A DNA stretch of 64,000 nt, from the NCBI RefSeq assembly GCF_032598905.1, contig NZ_CP122458.1, forward strand, positions 3,658,001 through 3,722,000, read 5' to 3'. The position numbers and the translations under genes are program-made. This DNA comes from Streptomyces sp. 11x1. GTDB lineage: Bacteria > Actinomycetota > Actinomycetes > Streptomycetales > Streptomycetaceae. Shown here piece after piece: positions 27,223 through 36,831 of this stretch. The notes beneath the pieces were generated by a model that saw only the letters and a list, made by a program, of their open reading frames with translations, was not told the origin of the DNA and did no database searches. Position 1 is the stretch's first letter; each line of letters begins with the position of its first letter.

Positions 27223-27393
27223 GTGCTGAGAGAGACGAGCGGCTCCGAGTACGTCTCGGACCTGGTGGACATCACCGACCTGCCCATGGACGCGTTGGAC
27301 GACCTGCCGGACACGGTCCTCGCGTCGGTGCTCCACGACGTGCGCTTCCCCTCGGGCGAGAGCTTCGCCGCGTTCTCGTCGGCCCTTCTCTGA
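27223..27393 (+). CDS. fxsA: FxsA-type RiPP precursor peptide
   Basis: 56 residues from GTG 27223, with AGAAAGG eight bases upstream; the open frame reaches further back but this start has the only good ribosome binding site. The leader is acidic (LVDITDLPMDALDDLPDTVLASVLHDV), matching the FxSxx-COOH precursor family, in which FxsB crosslinks Phe to Ser near the C-terminus. Here the end reads AAFSSALL: Phe51-Ser52-Ser53 then Ala-Leu-Leu, so the FxS motif is present but with three rather than two trailing residues. It is the first gene of the fxsA-fxsC-fxsT-fxsB-HExxH row. Identification rests on motif and context. Confidence 0.82.
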   Translation: MLRETSGSEYVSDLVDITDLPMDALDDLPDTVLASVLHDVRFPSGESFAAFSSALL

Positions 27394-27553
27394 CGCACCG
27401 GCAGCCCGTCTCGCCTCCTTTCGGCCAACTACGATCCGTCCCTCCGCGGTGAGTTGAGCCTCCGCCCCGCTGGGTATCACGTTGCTACGCACGTGTCCCG
27501 GCTCTCAGGCGCGGTGAAACGCCTGCGGCCGGATACGGCGGCCGGGGGGTGCT

Positions 27554-28855
27554 TTGGAGAGAGAGCCGTACTTCTTCCTCAGCTATGCGCGCCGGGACGA
27601 TCGTGGCAGCGCCTTCGTGGGCCGTTTCTACGACGACCTGGTCGCGGAGCTGAGCCGTCTGGGCGCGGACTGCAGCGGACAACAGCCGTTCCTCGACATC
27701 GAGCGGATCGGCCTGGGCATGGACTGGGAGAGCACGCTCGGCAGCGAGATCGGGCACTGCCGGGCCGTGGTGGCCCTGTGCTCGCCCGGTTACGTCAACA
27801 GCCTCTACTGCGGCAAGGAATGGGCCGCGTTCGAGTCCCGGCTGCTGAGGTATCGCGAGCAGACCGACATAGAGGTTCCGGCGCTCATACCGGTCCTGTG
27901 GACCCCCCTGCACCATGCGATGCCGCCGGAGATCAGCAAGTACCAGTACTTCGAACCGGCGATGGGCCAGGAGTACCTGGAGCAGGGTCTGATGGGGTTG
28001 CTGCGTTCGGCCCCCGGGGGCCGCGCCTACCGCGCCGTGCTGGAACTCGTCGCGAAGCGGGTGCACCACGTGGCCGATCACTTCCGGCTGCCCCGCGCGC
28101 CGGGCCTCGACCTCGGGGCCGTGCGCAGCCCCTTCGAAGGACGGGAACCCGCGGGGCCGGGGAGACACAGTACGGGTCACGTCCGGATGTTCATCGCGGC
28201 GGGCGTCACCGACCCCCTGCCCGCGGGCCGGCAGCGGCGCGAGTACTACGGGCCCTCACCGCTCGACTGGACGCCGTACCACCCTCCGATCCATCCCACC
28301 GTGGCCCTACGGGCTCAGCGCGTCATCATCGACGAGGGGTGCACGACCAGTCTGGAAGTCGTCGACCGGGGCCTCGGCGAGAAGCTCGACGAGGCCATGT
28401 ACAACAACCAGACGTCCGTGCTGCTCGTCGACGCGTGGGCGGCCCGGGAAAGCCAGTACCGCGCTCCGCTGTCCGACTACGACCGGCAGAACCACCCCGT
28501 CACCGGCGTCCTCGTACCGTGTCACGAGACGGACGAGGAATCCGGTGACGAGACGCTGTGGACCGACCTTCAACAGGTCTTCAGACGGAACTGGATGCGG
28601 CGCAACGACCCCTACGATCCGCTGTTCCAGGTCCAGGTCGAAAGACATCGGTTCGAGGACCGGCTGGCCCGCATGGTGGTGGTCGCCCAGAACCGTCTCA
28701 TGGAGAAGGCCGCTCCGCGGCGGCTGCCCGCCGCACCGTCGGTACCGCCCATGCCTGGACTCAGTGTCCCGTACACACCACCGCCCAGCACCGACGATCC
28801 GACCGAGCAGCCGGGTCGTACCCCCCTGCAGAAGGATCAGGACGATGAGCTCTGA
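27554..28855 (+). CDS. fxsC: TIR-like protein FxsC
   Basis: 433 residues from TTG 27554, with a G-run upstream; no better in-frame start was found. The N-terminal TIR-like domain starts at once (EPYFFLSYARRDDRGSAFVGRFYDDL, then LGMDWESTLGSEIGHCRAVVALCSPGYVNS and YCGKEWAAFESR). The second half repeats a toll-like pattern (VFRRNWMRRNDPYDPLFQVQVERHRFEDRLARMVVVAQ) and ends in a Pro-rich acidic tail. FxsC proteins are known only as partners of FxsA/B; whether the TIR domain degrades NAD or merely binds is unknown. Its last 11 bases overlap fxsT, so the two are translationally coupled. Confidence 0.85.
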   Translation: MEREPYFFLSYARRDDRGSAFVGRFYDDLVAELSRLGADCSGQQPFLDIERIGLGMDWESTLGSEIGHCRAVVALCSPGYVNSLYCGKEWAAFESRLLRYREQTDIEVPALIPVLWTPLHHAMPPEISKYQYFEPAMGQEYLEQGLMGLLRSAPGGRAYRAVLELVAKRVHHVADHFRLPRAPGLDLGAVRSPFEGREPAGPGRHSTGHVRMFIAAGVTDPLPAGRQRREYYGPSPLDWTPYHPPIHPTVALRAQRVIIDEGCTTSLEVVDRGLGEKLDEAMYNNQTSVLLVDAWAARESQYRAPLSDYDRQNHPVTGVLVPCHETDEESGDETLWTDLQQVFRRNWMRRNDPYDPLFQVQVERHRFEDRLARMVVVAQNRLMEKAAPRRLPAAPSVPPMPGLSVPYTPPPSTDDPTEQPGRTPLQKDQDDEL

Positions 28856-31800
28856 GGCCGAGGCTCGGGACGCCGGCAGGATAGTCACCTTCTACTCCTA
28901 CAAAGGTGGCACAGGCCGCACGATGGCCCTGGTCAACGTCGGTTGGATCATGGCCAGCAACGGCAAGCGGGTGCTGCTGGTCGACTGGGACCTCGAAGCT
29001 CCCGGCCTGCACCGCTATCTGCGCCCTTTCCTCCTCGACCCGAAGCTGCGGGACACCGACGGCCTGATCAACATGGTGAACGCCTTCGTCGGACAGGTGA
29101 TACGCCCCGGGGAGCCGCCTGATTCCGGCGCCGAGACCACGGTGATGAGCGACGACGAACTGCGGTCCCACGCACGGCTCGGCGCTCGCACCACCGGCCT
29201 GGACCTTCGGTTCCCCGCGGGTGGCCGGCTCGACTTCCTGCCCGCGGGGCGCATGTCCCCCTCGTACTCCGCGGACGTCACCAGCTTCAACTGGCGCGCG
29301 TTCTACGAACGCCTCGGCGGCGGTGCCTTCCTCCAGGCACTGCGGGAGGAGATGAAGGCCTCGTACGACTACGTCCTCATCGACAGCCGCACGGGTGTCA
29401 GTGACATCTCGGGGATCTGCACCACCGTGATGCCGGACGTCCTCGTCGACGGGTTCGTGCTGAACCACCAGAGCATCGAGGGCGGCCTGGACGTCGCGCA
29501 GTCGGTGGCCTCGGAGGCGCGCCACCCCGTACGCATCCTCCCGGTCCCCATGCGGGTCGAGGACGGCGAACAGGAACTGCTCGAATGGGGCCGGGACCTG
29601 GCTCGTGCCGAGTTCGGACCGTTCCTCGCCTGGCTGGCCGAGCCGGAGCACGAACAGTACTGGGGAGAGGTCGAGATCCCCTACAAGAAGTACTACGCCT
29701 ACGCCGAGATCCCGACCACGGTCCGGGACCGGCCCTCCCAGCCGGGCAACCTGCTCGCGGCTTTCGAGCGGCTCACCGCGTGGGTCACCGACGGCCGGGT
29801 GCGATCCCTCGTCCCCCATCCGGAGGAGGAGCGGCAGCGGATGCGTGCCGCCTACCTCGACCCCAGGACGTCGTGGCCGCGCATCCACGTCAGCTACGCC
29901 TCGGCCGACCGCATGTGGGCGGAGTGGATCGCGGCCCGGCTGGAGGGCATCGGATACCAGGTCTCTCTGCACAGCGCCGCCGAGCCGGGCGCCGGGGCAC
30001 TGCCCGAGGTCACCCCCGTCCTGAAGGGACGCGGACGGCTGCTCGCACTGCTCTCCCCCGAGTACATGGTGCAGCGGCGCGCCCAGGACGTCTGGAAGCA
30101 GTTGCGAGGTCATCAGAGCGCCGACGGAGCACTGCTGGCGGTGCGCGTCCAGGAGGGCGAAACCACTGCTCGGGATCCCTTCGGGGGGCGGTACGCCGCC
30201 GACCTCACCCACTGCACCCCCGAGGAGGCCGAGGCCCAGTTGCTGTCGGTCGTCGGCCCGGTCCGCCGCGCCCGTATCCCGGGCAGCGTCGCACCGGCTC
30301 CCGGCTCGCCCGCCCCGCCGTTCCCCGGCACGTCCCCCGCGGTGCAGCGCGTCCCCTCCAGGAACGTCTCCTTCACCGGCCGGGGTTTCCTGCTGGAGCG
30401 GCTGCGCAACGGCTTCACCTCCGGCAGCACCACCCAGGTCCTCTACGGACTCGGAGGCGTAGGAAAGACGCAAATCGCCCAAGAATACGCACACCGATTC
30501 AAAGCGGCCTATGACGTGGTCTGGTGGGTAACCGCCGCGCAACCCGGTCTGATCCGCCCGGCCCTGGCCGATCTCGCGCCGCGTCTCGGCCTGGAGGTCG
30601 GCGAGGACATGGTGAGCACCGCGGAGTCGGTGCTGAGGGCGCTGCGCCGGGGGGAACCCTTCGACCGCTGGCTCCTGGTCTACGACAACGCCGGACGCCC
30701 CGAACAGCTCGCGGAGTTCATCCCGACCGGGCCGCCCGGCGGACACGTCCTGCTCAGTTCCCGTGACCGGACCTGGGTGAACGACGCGGGGCTGGTCGAG
30801 GTCGAGGTGTTCCAGCGCCAGGAGAGCACCGACCTGCTGCACCGCCTCAACACCGGGCTCACGGCCTCCGACGCCGACGAGGTGGCCAGGGAGCTGGGCG
30901 ACCTGCCGCTCGCGGTCGCCCAGGCCGCGGTGTGGCTGAGCGAGAGCAGCATGCCGGTGGCCACCTATCTGGAGCTGCTCAGGGGCCGCCTCACCGAAGT
31001 GCTGCAGACGACCCGGCTGCCGCAGCGGGACTACCCGCGCTCCGCCGCGGCGACCTGGAACCTGGCGGTGGACGAATTGCGCCGGGTGAACCAGGCGGCG
31101 GCCGAGATGCTGGAGATCTGCTCCTTCTTCGGACCCGATCCCATTCCGTTGCGACTCCTCTACAGCAAGGCCGTCACCAAGGCGTTGACCCTGCCGCCGG
31201 GTGAGCCGCGCGACGAGATGGCGGTGGCCCAACTCGTCCGGGCGATCAACCGGTTCGGCCTGGCCAAGAGCGACCAGAGCAGCGCGACCCTCACAGTGCA
31301 CCGACTGGTGCAGGCCGTCATCCGCGACCAGGTCGACGAGACACGCACACCACAGGCCCGCGGTGTGGTGCACGCCGCGCTGGTGGACGCCGACCCGGGC
31401 GACCCCGACGTACCGGGAGACTGGGACCGCTATGCGGAACTCCTTCCCCATCTGCGGCCCAGCCTGGCAGCCGAGAGCCCGGACCCCGAAGTGCGCAAGT
31501 GGGTCACCGATTCCGTGCGATACCTGTGGAAACGCGGCCTGCACACGGATGGCCAGGAGCTCGCGGAACGCACGCTGGCCCGCTGGAAGGCGTGCGGGAT
31601 CGGGCACCCCGACGACCCACAGACCCTGATGCTGCGCATCCAGCTCGGCAACGTGCTCCGCTCCAGGGGGCGGCTGGAGACGGCGTACGAGATCGACCAC
31701 GACACCTTCGAGCGGTTCCACCGCACCAAGGGCCCGGACTACGCGCACACGCTCGCTGCCGCCGGGAACGTCGCCGCCGACCTGCGTGCCCTGGGCCGCT

Positions 31801-32816
31801 ACCTCGAGGCCCGGGAGCTCGACCGTCAGACCCTCGACGGAGCCCTGCGGACACTGGGTGACGACCACCCGCGCACGCTGATGTACACCAACAACCTCGG
31901 TATGTCGGAGTACCTCGCGGGCGATCGCCGGGCGGCCCTGGATCTCCACGAACTCGCCTACCGGCAGCAGAGCGAGGCTCGCGGCCGGGACAACTTCTAC
32001 TCCCTGCTGTTCGCCAGCAACTACGCCCGGGATCTGCGGGAGACGGGGAGCCTGAGGGAAGCCCTGGACCTGCTGCGCGCCACCGTCCAGTGGTACGAAC
32101 AGACCCTCGGGGACAGCCATATGGAGACGCTGAGGACGCGCCGCAACCTCGCCGTGGCGCTGCGTCGGGCGGGTGACTACGAACAGGCGAGAAAGATCGA
32201 CGAGGACATCCACTCCCGGTACGTCGAGGCGCACGGCACGGAGCACACGGACACGCTCGCCGCGGCCTGCGGTCTCGCCTGCGACCTGGCGGCGCTCGGG
32301 GAGCCACAGCGGGCACGACAGCTGGCCGAGCGGGCGATGGACCGCTACAGCGCCTACCTGGGCGCGGAACACCCCGTCACGCTGGCCTGCGCCACCAACC
32401 TCTCGGTGTACCGGCGACTGACGGGCAGTACGGAATCCGCCTGCGAGCTGTCCCACAGGGCTCTGCACCAGATGTCACGGATCGTCGGGGAGAGTCACCC
32501 GTACAGCCTCAGCTGCATGATCAATCACGCGAACGACCTCTTCCTGGCGGGCGACCTGGAGCAGGCGGTCGAGTGGGACCGGCGTGCGCGGCGGTACTTC
32601 CTCGACATCCTGGGGCCCGACCACTACGACGCCATCAGCATCACCTCCAACCTGGGCCTGAGCCTGCGGGCGTTCGGCCGCACCGAGGAGGCGGGGCAGT
32701 TGGCGGAGGAGGCCGCGCTGAGGGCCCGGGAGAAGCTGGGCGAGGCACACCCCACGACCCGGGCGATTCTGTCCGGGAAACGACTCGACTCGGACATCGA
32801 ACCGCCGACCACCTGA
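28845..32816 (+). CDS. fxsT: FxsT: ParA-like, TIR, NB-ARC and TPR multidomain protein
   Basis: 1323 residues from ATG 28845, overlapping fxsC by 11 bases. Domains: ParA/MinD-like P-loop (residues 1-320) with deviant Walker A KGGTGRT at 20-26 and VDWDLEAPGLHR; TIR domain (about 342-470, WPRIHVSYASADRMWAEWIA); NB-ARC/STAND ATPase (about 505-860) with Walker A LGGVGKT at about 534-540, LLVYDNAG and LLSSRDR; then tetratricopeptide repeats (about 905-1320). This is the architecture of signal-transduction STAND proteins, combined with a ParA domain. It is named after the FxSxx-COOH system; its job in peptide production or response is unknown. A slightly AT-richer patch (30450-30515) covers the NB-ARC P-loop. 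Confidence 0.88.
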   Translation: MSSEAEARDAGRIVTFYSYKGGTGRTMALVNVGWIMASNGKRVLLVDWDLEAPGLHRYLRPFLLDPKLRDTDGLINMVNAFVGQVIRPGEPPDSGAETTVMSDDELRSHARLGARTTGLDLRFPAGGRLDFLPAGRMSPSYSADVTSFNWRAFYERLGGGAFLQALREEMKASYDYVLIDSRTGVSDISGICTTVMPDVLVDGFVLNHQSIEGGLDVAQSVASEARHPVRILPVPMRVEDGEQELLEWGRDLARAEFGPFLAWLAEPEHEQYWGEVEIPYKKYYAYAEIPTTVRDRPSQPGNLLAAFERLTAWVTDGRVRSLVPHPEEERQRMRAAYLDPRTSWPRIHVSYASADRMWAEWIAARLEGIGYQVSLHSAAEPGAGALPEVTPVLKGRGRLLALLSPEYMVQRRAQDVWKQLRGHQSADGALLAVRVQEGETTARDPFGGRYAADLTHCTPEEAEAQLLSVVGPVRRARIPGSVAPAPGSPAPPFPGTSPAVQRVPSRNVSFTGRGFLLERLRNGFTSGSTTQVLYGLGGVGKTQIAQEYAHRFKAAYDVVWWVTAAQPGLIRPALADLAPRLGLEVGEDMVSTAESVLRALRRGEPFDRWLLVYDNAGRPEQLAEFIPTGPPGGHVLLSSRDRTWVNDAGLVEVEVFQRQESTDLLHRLNTGLTASDADEVARELGDLPLAVAQAAVWLSESSMPVATYLELLRGRLTEVLQTTRLPQRDYPRSAAATWNLAVDELRRVNQAAAEMLEICSFFGPDPIPLRLLYSKAVTKALTLPPGEPRDEMAVAQLVRAINRFGLAKSDQSSATLTVHRLVQAVIRDQVDETRTPQARGVVHAALVDADPGDPDVPGDWDRYAELLPHLRPSLAAESPDPEVRKWVTDSVRYLWKRGLHTDGQELAERTLARWKACGIGHPDDPQTLMLRIQLGNVLRSRGRLETAYEIDHDTFERFHRTKGPDYAHTLAAAGNVAADLRALGRYLEARELDRQTLDGALRTLGDDHPRTLMYTNNLGMSEYLAGDRRAALDLHELAYRQQSEARGRDNFYSLLFASNYARDLRETGSLREALDLLRATVQWYEQTLGDSHMETLRTRRNLAVALRRAGDYEQARKIDEDIHSRYVEAHGTEHTDTLAAACGLACDLAALGEPQRARQLAERAMDRYSAYLGAEHPVTLACATNLSVYRRLTGSTESACELSHRALHQMSRIVGESHPYSLSCMINHANDLFLAGDLEQAVEWDRRARRYFLDILGPDHYDAISITSNLGLSLRAFGRTEEAGQLAEEAALRAREKLGEAHPTTRAILSGKRLDSDIEPPTT

Positions 32817-32906
32817 TCAGAGGACGTCATCCGCCCCGCGAGCCACACGGCGTCCCCGGGGTACCTATGATGGCCTCTTTCCTCCGCCGCCGCAGCAGAG
32901 CGATCG

Positions 32907-34187
32907 ATGCCGATGTCCGCCACCAACGCCCCACCCGCCGCGCCCTCCGTGCACTCCGCACCGGACAGCGGGACGGAGGCCGTGCCCTTCCGACAGTTCC
33001 TGCTGAAGGTGCACAGCCGGTGCAACCTGGCCTGCACCTACTGCTACATGTACGAGGCGGCCGACCAGAGTTGGCGGCAACGGCCGAGGAGCATGGCTCC
33101 GGCGACGGTACGGCGGGCGTCGCGGCTGATGGCCGAACACGCCACGGAGCACGCGCTGTCCGAGGTGCATGTGGTGCTGCACGGCGGCGAGCCCCTGTTG
33201 GTCGGAGCGCAGTACCTGGAAGATCTCCTCGGGACGGTCACGGATGCCCTGGCCGGGATCGCCACCCCGCGCTTCTCCCTGCAGACCAACGGCATCCGGC
33301 TCGTCGAGGACCCGCGCCTGCTCCCCGTACTCGACCGTCACGGGGTCCGGATCGGGGTGAGCCTGGACGGCACCCCCGCAGCACACGACCGGCATCGGCG
33401 GCGGGCCGACGGAAGAGGCAGTTACGCCGCCACCGCACGCGCGCTCGAACTGCTGAGGGACCCGGCCCACCGGCACCTGTTCGCCGGCCTGTTGTGCGTG
33501 ATCGATCCCACCACCGACCCGCTGGAGACGTACGACGCGCTCCTGCGGTTCGCTCCGCCCCGGCTGGACCTGTTACTCCCCCATGGGACCTGGCAGGCTC
33601 CGCCGCCCGGCCTCGACGCGCGGATCTCCCCGCCCTCGGCCGCGCCCGCGCCGGGCGCGGCCGCGTGCTCCACCCCGTACGCCGACTGGCTGTGCACGGT
33701 CTTCGACCGCTGGTACGGCGCCCCGCGCAGGGAAACCGGCATCCGGCTGTTCGAGGAGATCATGGTGCTGCTGCTCGGCGGCACCGCCCGCAGCGAGGTG
33801 GTCGGCCTCACACCCGTCGACCTCGTCGTCGTCGAGACCGACGGGGCGATCGAGCAGGCCGACTCGCTCAAGGTCAGCTATCCCGGGGCCCCCGAGACCG
33901 GGTTACACGTGTTGCGCGACACCTTCGCCGACGCCGCCGCGCATCCATCCTTCCGTGCCCGGCAGCGAGGGCTGGGCGGGCTCGGCCCGGTCTGCCGCTC
34001 CTGCACCCGCTCCCGCGTGTGCGGCGGCGGCCTGTACGCCCACAGATACGCTCCCGGAGCCACTCCGGTCTTCTCGGCGCCCTCCGTGTACTGCGACGAC
34101 CTGTCGGTACTGGTCGACCACATCGGCGCCCGGCTGCGCCAGGACGTCGCCGCGCTGGCCGTGCCCCGACGGAAGGCGTCCCGATGA
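32907..34187 (+). CDS. fxsB: FxsB-type radical SAM/SPASM cyclophane maturase
   Basis: 426 residues from ATG 32907 (ATG 32913 is an alternative; the ribosome binding site is weak for both). The radical SAM cluster is Cys39, Cys43, Cys46 (SRCNLACTYCYMY), followed by LHGGEPLLVG and SLQTNGIRL. The C-terminal SPASM-like segment has CRSCTRSRVCGGG (Cys363, 366, 372) and SVYCDD. FxsB enzymes form a C-C crosslink between an aromatic ring and a downstream residue's beta-carbon in the precursor. Its stop overlaps the ATG of the HExxH gene. Gap to fxsT is 90 bases. The precursor at 27223 is its expected substrate. Confidence 0.92.
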   Translation: MPMSATNAPPAAPSVHSAPDSGTEAVPFRQFLLKVHSRCNLACTYCYMYEAADQSWRQRPRSMAPATVRRASRLMAEHATEHALSEVHVVLHGGEPLLVGAQYLEDLLGTVTDALAGIATPRFSLQTNGIRLVEDPRLLPVLDRHGVRIGVSLDGTPAAHDRHRRRADGRGSYAATARALELLRDPAHRHLFAGLLCVIDPTTDPLETYDALLRFAPPRLDLLLPHGTWQAPPPGLDARISPPSAAPAPGAAACSTPYADWLCTVFDRWYGAPRRETGIRLFEEIMVLLLGGTARSEVVGLTPVDLVVVETDGAIEQADSLKVSYPGAPETGLHVLRDTFADAAAHPSFRARQRGLGGLGPVCRSCTRSRVCGGGLYAHRYAPGATPVFSAPSVYCDDLSVLVDHIGARLRQDVAALAVPRRKASR

Positions 34188-35233
34188 GAGCGCACACCGT
34201 GCCCGCCCCCGTCTTCACGGCTCTGGCCCGCGCCCGCGGTGGTGCGCCCGCCGTGGATCTGCTGCGGAGCGGGCAACTGAGCAAGCGCATGCTGATGGTG
34301 CGAGCGTTGCGCCAGGCGGCGCACGGGCATCCGGACGAAGGCGCCACGGTGGCGGTGTACCGCGGCCTGGTCGAACTGAACCGGCGGGACCGCGCGGCTT
34401 GGCGCGAGGTCATGCTGCATCCGTATCTGGACGAGGGTCTGAACCGCGCTCTCATCGCGCTGGATCGCGGGGGGCCTGCGGACCTGCGGTGGCTGGAACA
34501 GCTGATGGTGGACCCGGGCCGACGGGCATGGCAGCACGTCGAAGCCGTCTGTGACGGCGCGGCACTCGAACTGCGGCTCGCCGACCGTGGCCCCTTCCGT
34601 GAGGCGCACGGGCACGAACTCGCCGAGCCCCTCACCCCCGGGCAGGTTCGGGAGTGGACACGAGCGCTGGATGCGGCCTGGACGGTGCTCGCGCGGCGGC
34701 ACCCCTGGCACGCCCAGACCATCGCCGCGGGCCTGACCACAGTGGTGCCGCTGCTTCCCCACCCCGACGGCACCGAGGTGAGCTCGGCAGCCCGTCGCGC
34801 CTTCGGGGCCGTCGCCGCTTCCCTCCCCGAGGACCCGGTGCTTCTCGCGCTGACCCTTGTGCACGAGTTTCTGCATGTCCAACTCGGCGCACTGCTCGAC
34901 CTGTTGCCGCTGCACGGTCCGCCGACGGAGGCCCGCTACCACGCACCGTGGCGGCCCGATCCGCGGCCCGCCGGAGCGCTGCTCCAGGGAACGTACGCGC
35001 ATCTGGGTGTGACGGACTTCTGGCGCACCGAACTCGCCTCCGGGGCGGGAGGCGAGCGCGCCGGGCGCGAGTACGACACCTGGCGCGAGCACACCGAGGC
35101 GGCCGCCCGCACGCTGCTCGCGAGCGGCGAACTCCTGCCCGCGGGCGAGCGGTTCGTGACGGAGCTGCGCGAGGCCGTGCGCCGTCCCGCGCGGGCGGAG
35201 GCGTCGCACGGCAGCGGCGGACCTCACTCATGA
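34184..35233 (+). CDS. HExxH-motif protein (aKG-HExxH-type peptide beta-hydroxylase)
   Basis: 349 residues from ATG 34184, overlapping the fxsB stop (ATGA). The motif LTLVHEFLHVQ puts the metal-binding HExxH at residues 227-231, in the usual two-thirds position of this family. The C-terminus is helical (AAARTLLASGELLPAGERFVTELREAV). HExxH proteins next to radical SAM peptide maturases have been shown in some clusters to be alpha-ketoglutarate and iron-dependent peptide hydroxylases. By position it should modify FxsA as well. No protease-type signal or propeptide is seen. It is the last convincing gene of the locus. Confidence 0.85.
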   Translation: MRAHTVPAPVFTALARARGGAPAVDLLRSGQLSKRMLMVRALRQAAHGHPDEGATVAVYRGLVELNRRDRAAWREVMLHPYLDEGLNRALIALDRGGPADLRWLEQLMVDPGRRAWQHVEAVCDGAALELRLADRGPFREAHGHELAEPLTPGQVREWTRALDAAWTVLARRHPWHAQTIAAGLTTVVPLLPHPDGTEVSSAARRAFGAVAASLPEDPVLLALTLVHEFLHVQLGALLDLLPLHGPPTEARYHAPWRPDPRPAGALLQGTYAHLGVTDFWRTELASGAGGERAGREYDTWREHTEAAARTLLASGELLPAGERFVTELREAVRRPARAEASHGSGGPHS

Positions 35234-35422
35234 CCGCCACGGACCGGGGCTCCAGGCCGGGGTCACCTTCCTCGTACACCCCGCCCCGAGTACCGCCTGG
35301 CCCGCCTCCAGCGGCGCGGAGACCATGCTGAGCGCGCTCTCGGCTCTACCGGCTGTTCGATCTCGCCCGTCGCGTTCGTCGCCGGACGGCTGGCGGACCG
35401 GGCCGCCGGGCAGTGACCGTTC
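35234..35422 (+). pseudogene. Possible decayed coding remnant after the FxS locus
   Basis: Directly after the HExxH stop the same frame stays open to a stop at about 35416 and has reasonable third-position GC. It reads REYRLARLQRRGDHAERA and ISPVAFVAGRLADRAAGQ with no start codon. A competing 33-codon frame starts in an ATGA overlap at 35230 (MTATDRGSRPGSPSS...). Neither has a recognisable family. Either the HExxH gene once extended further or this is a gene remnant. Confidence 0.3.
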
Positions 35423-35461
35423 GGGCGGGGCAGGGGCACTGACGGTGCCCCTGCCCCGCCC
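35423..35461. terminator. Bidirectional terminator between the FxS locus and ychF
   Basis: GGGCGGGGCAGGGGCAC (35423-35439) and GTGCCCCTGCCCCGCCC (35445-35461) form a perfect 17-bp stem with a five-base loop. It is flanked by GTGACCG/CGGTCAC, which can extend it. It sits between the convergent HExxH and ychF genes and can serve both strands. Confidence 0.85.
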
Positions 35462-35508
35462 GGTCACGAACCGCGCGCCGGATCAGCGGCGGAGTGGCAG
35501 GCCAGCCG

Positions 35509-36597
<1,089 letters not shown>

Positions 36598-36831
36598 GTT
36601 TGCGACTTCCCGTACGTAGAAGGGCCAGGCGGCCGGGGCTGGAGCGGCTGGGCCTGGGGCCGGCCCGGAGCCTGTCCGCGGATCGTGCCCCAGCGGCCGG
36701 AGGGCCGGCCGATCCCCCAGTTTACGGCGTACCGGCACCCGCCCCGGCGACGTATCGAACGCTTGGCCAAGGTCCGCTCGACGGCGTGTCTGTGAACCCA
36801 TTCGGCACATTAACCGACCTAAGTTGGGCGA

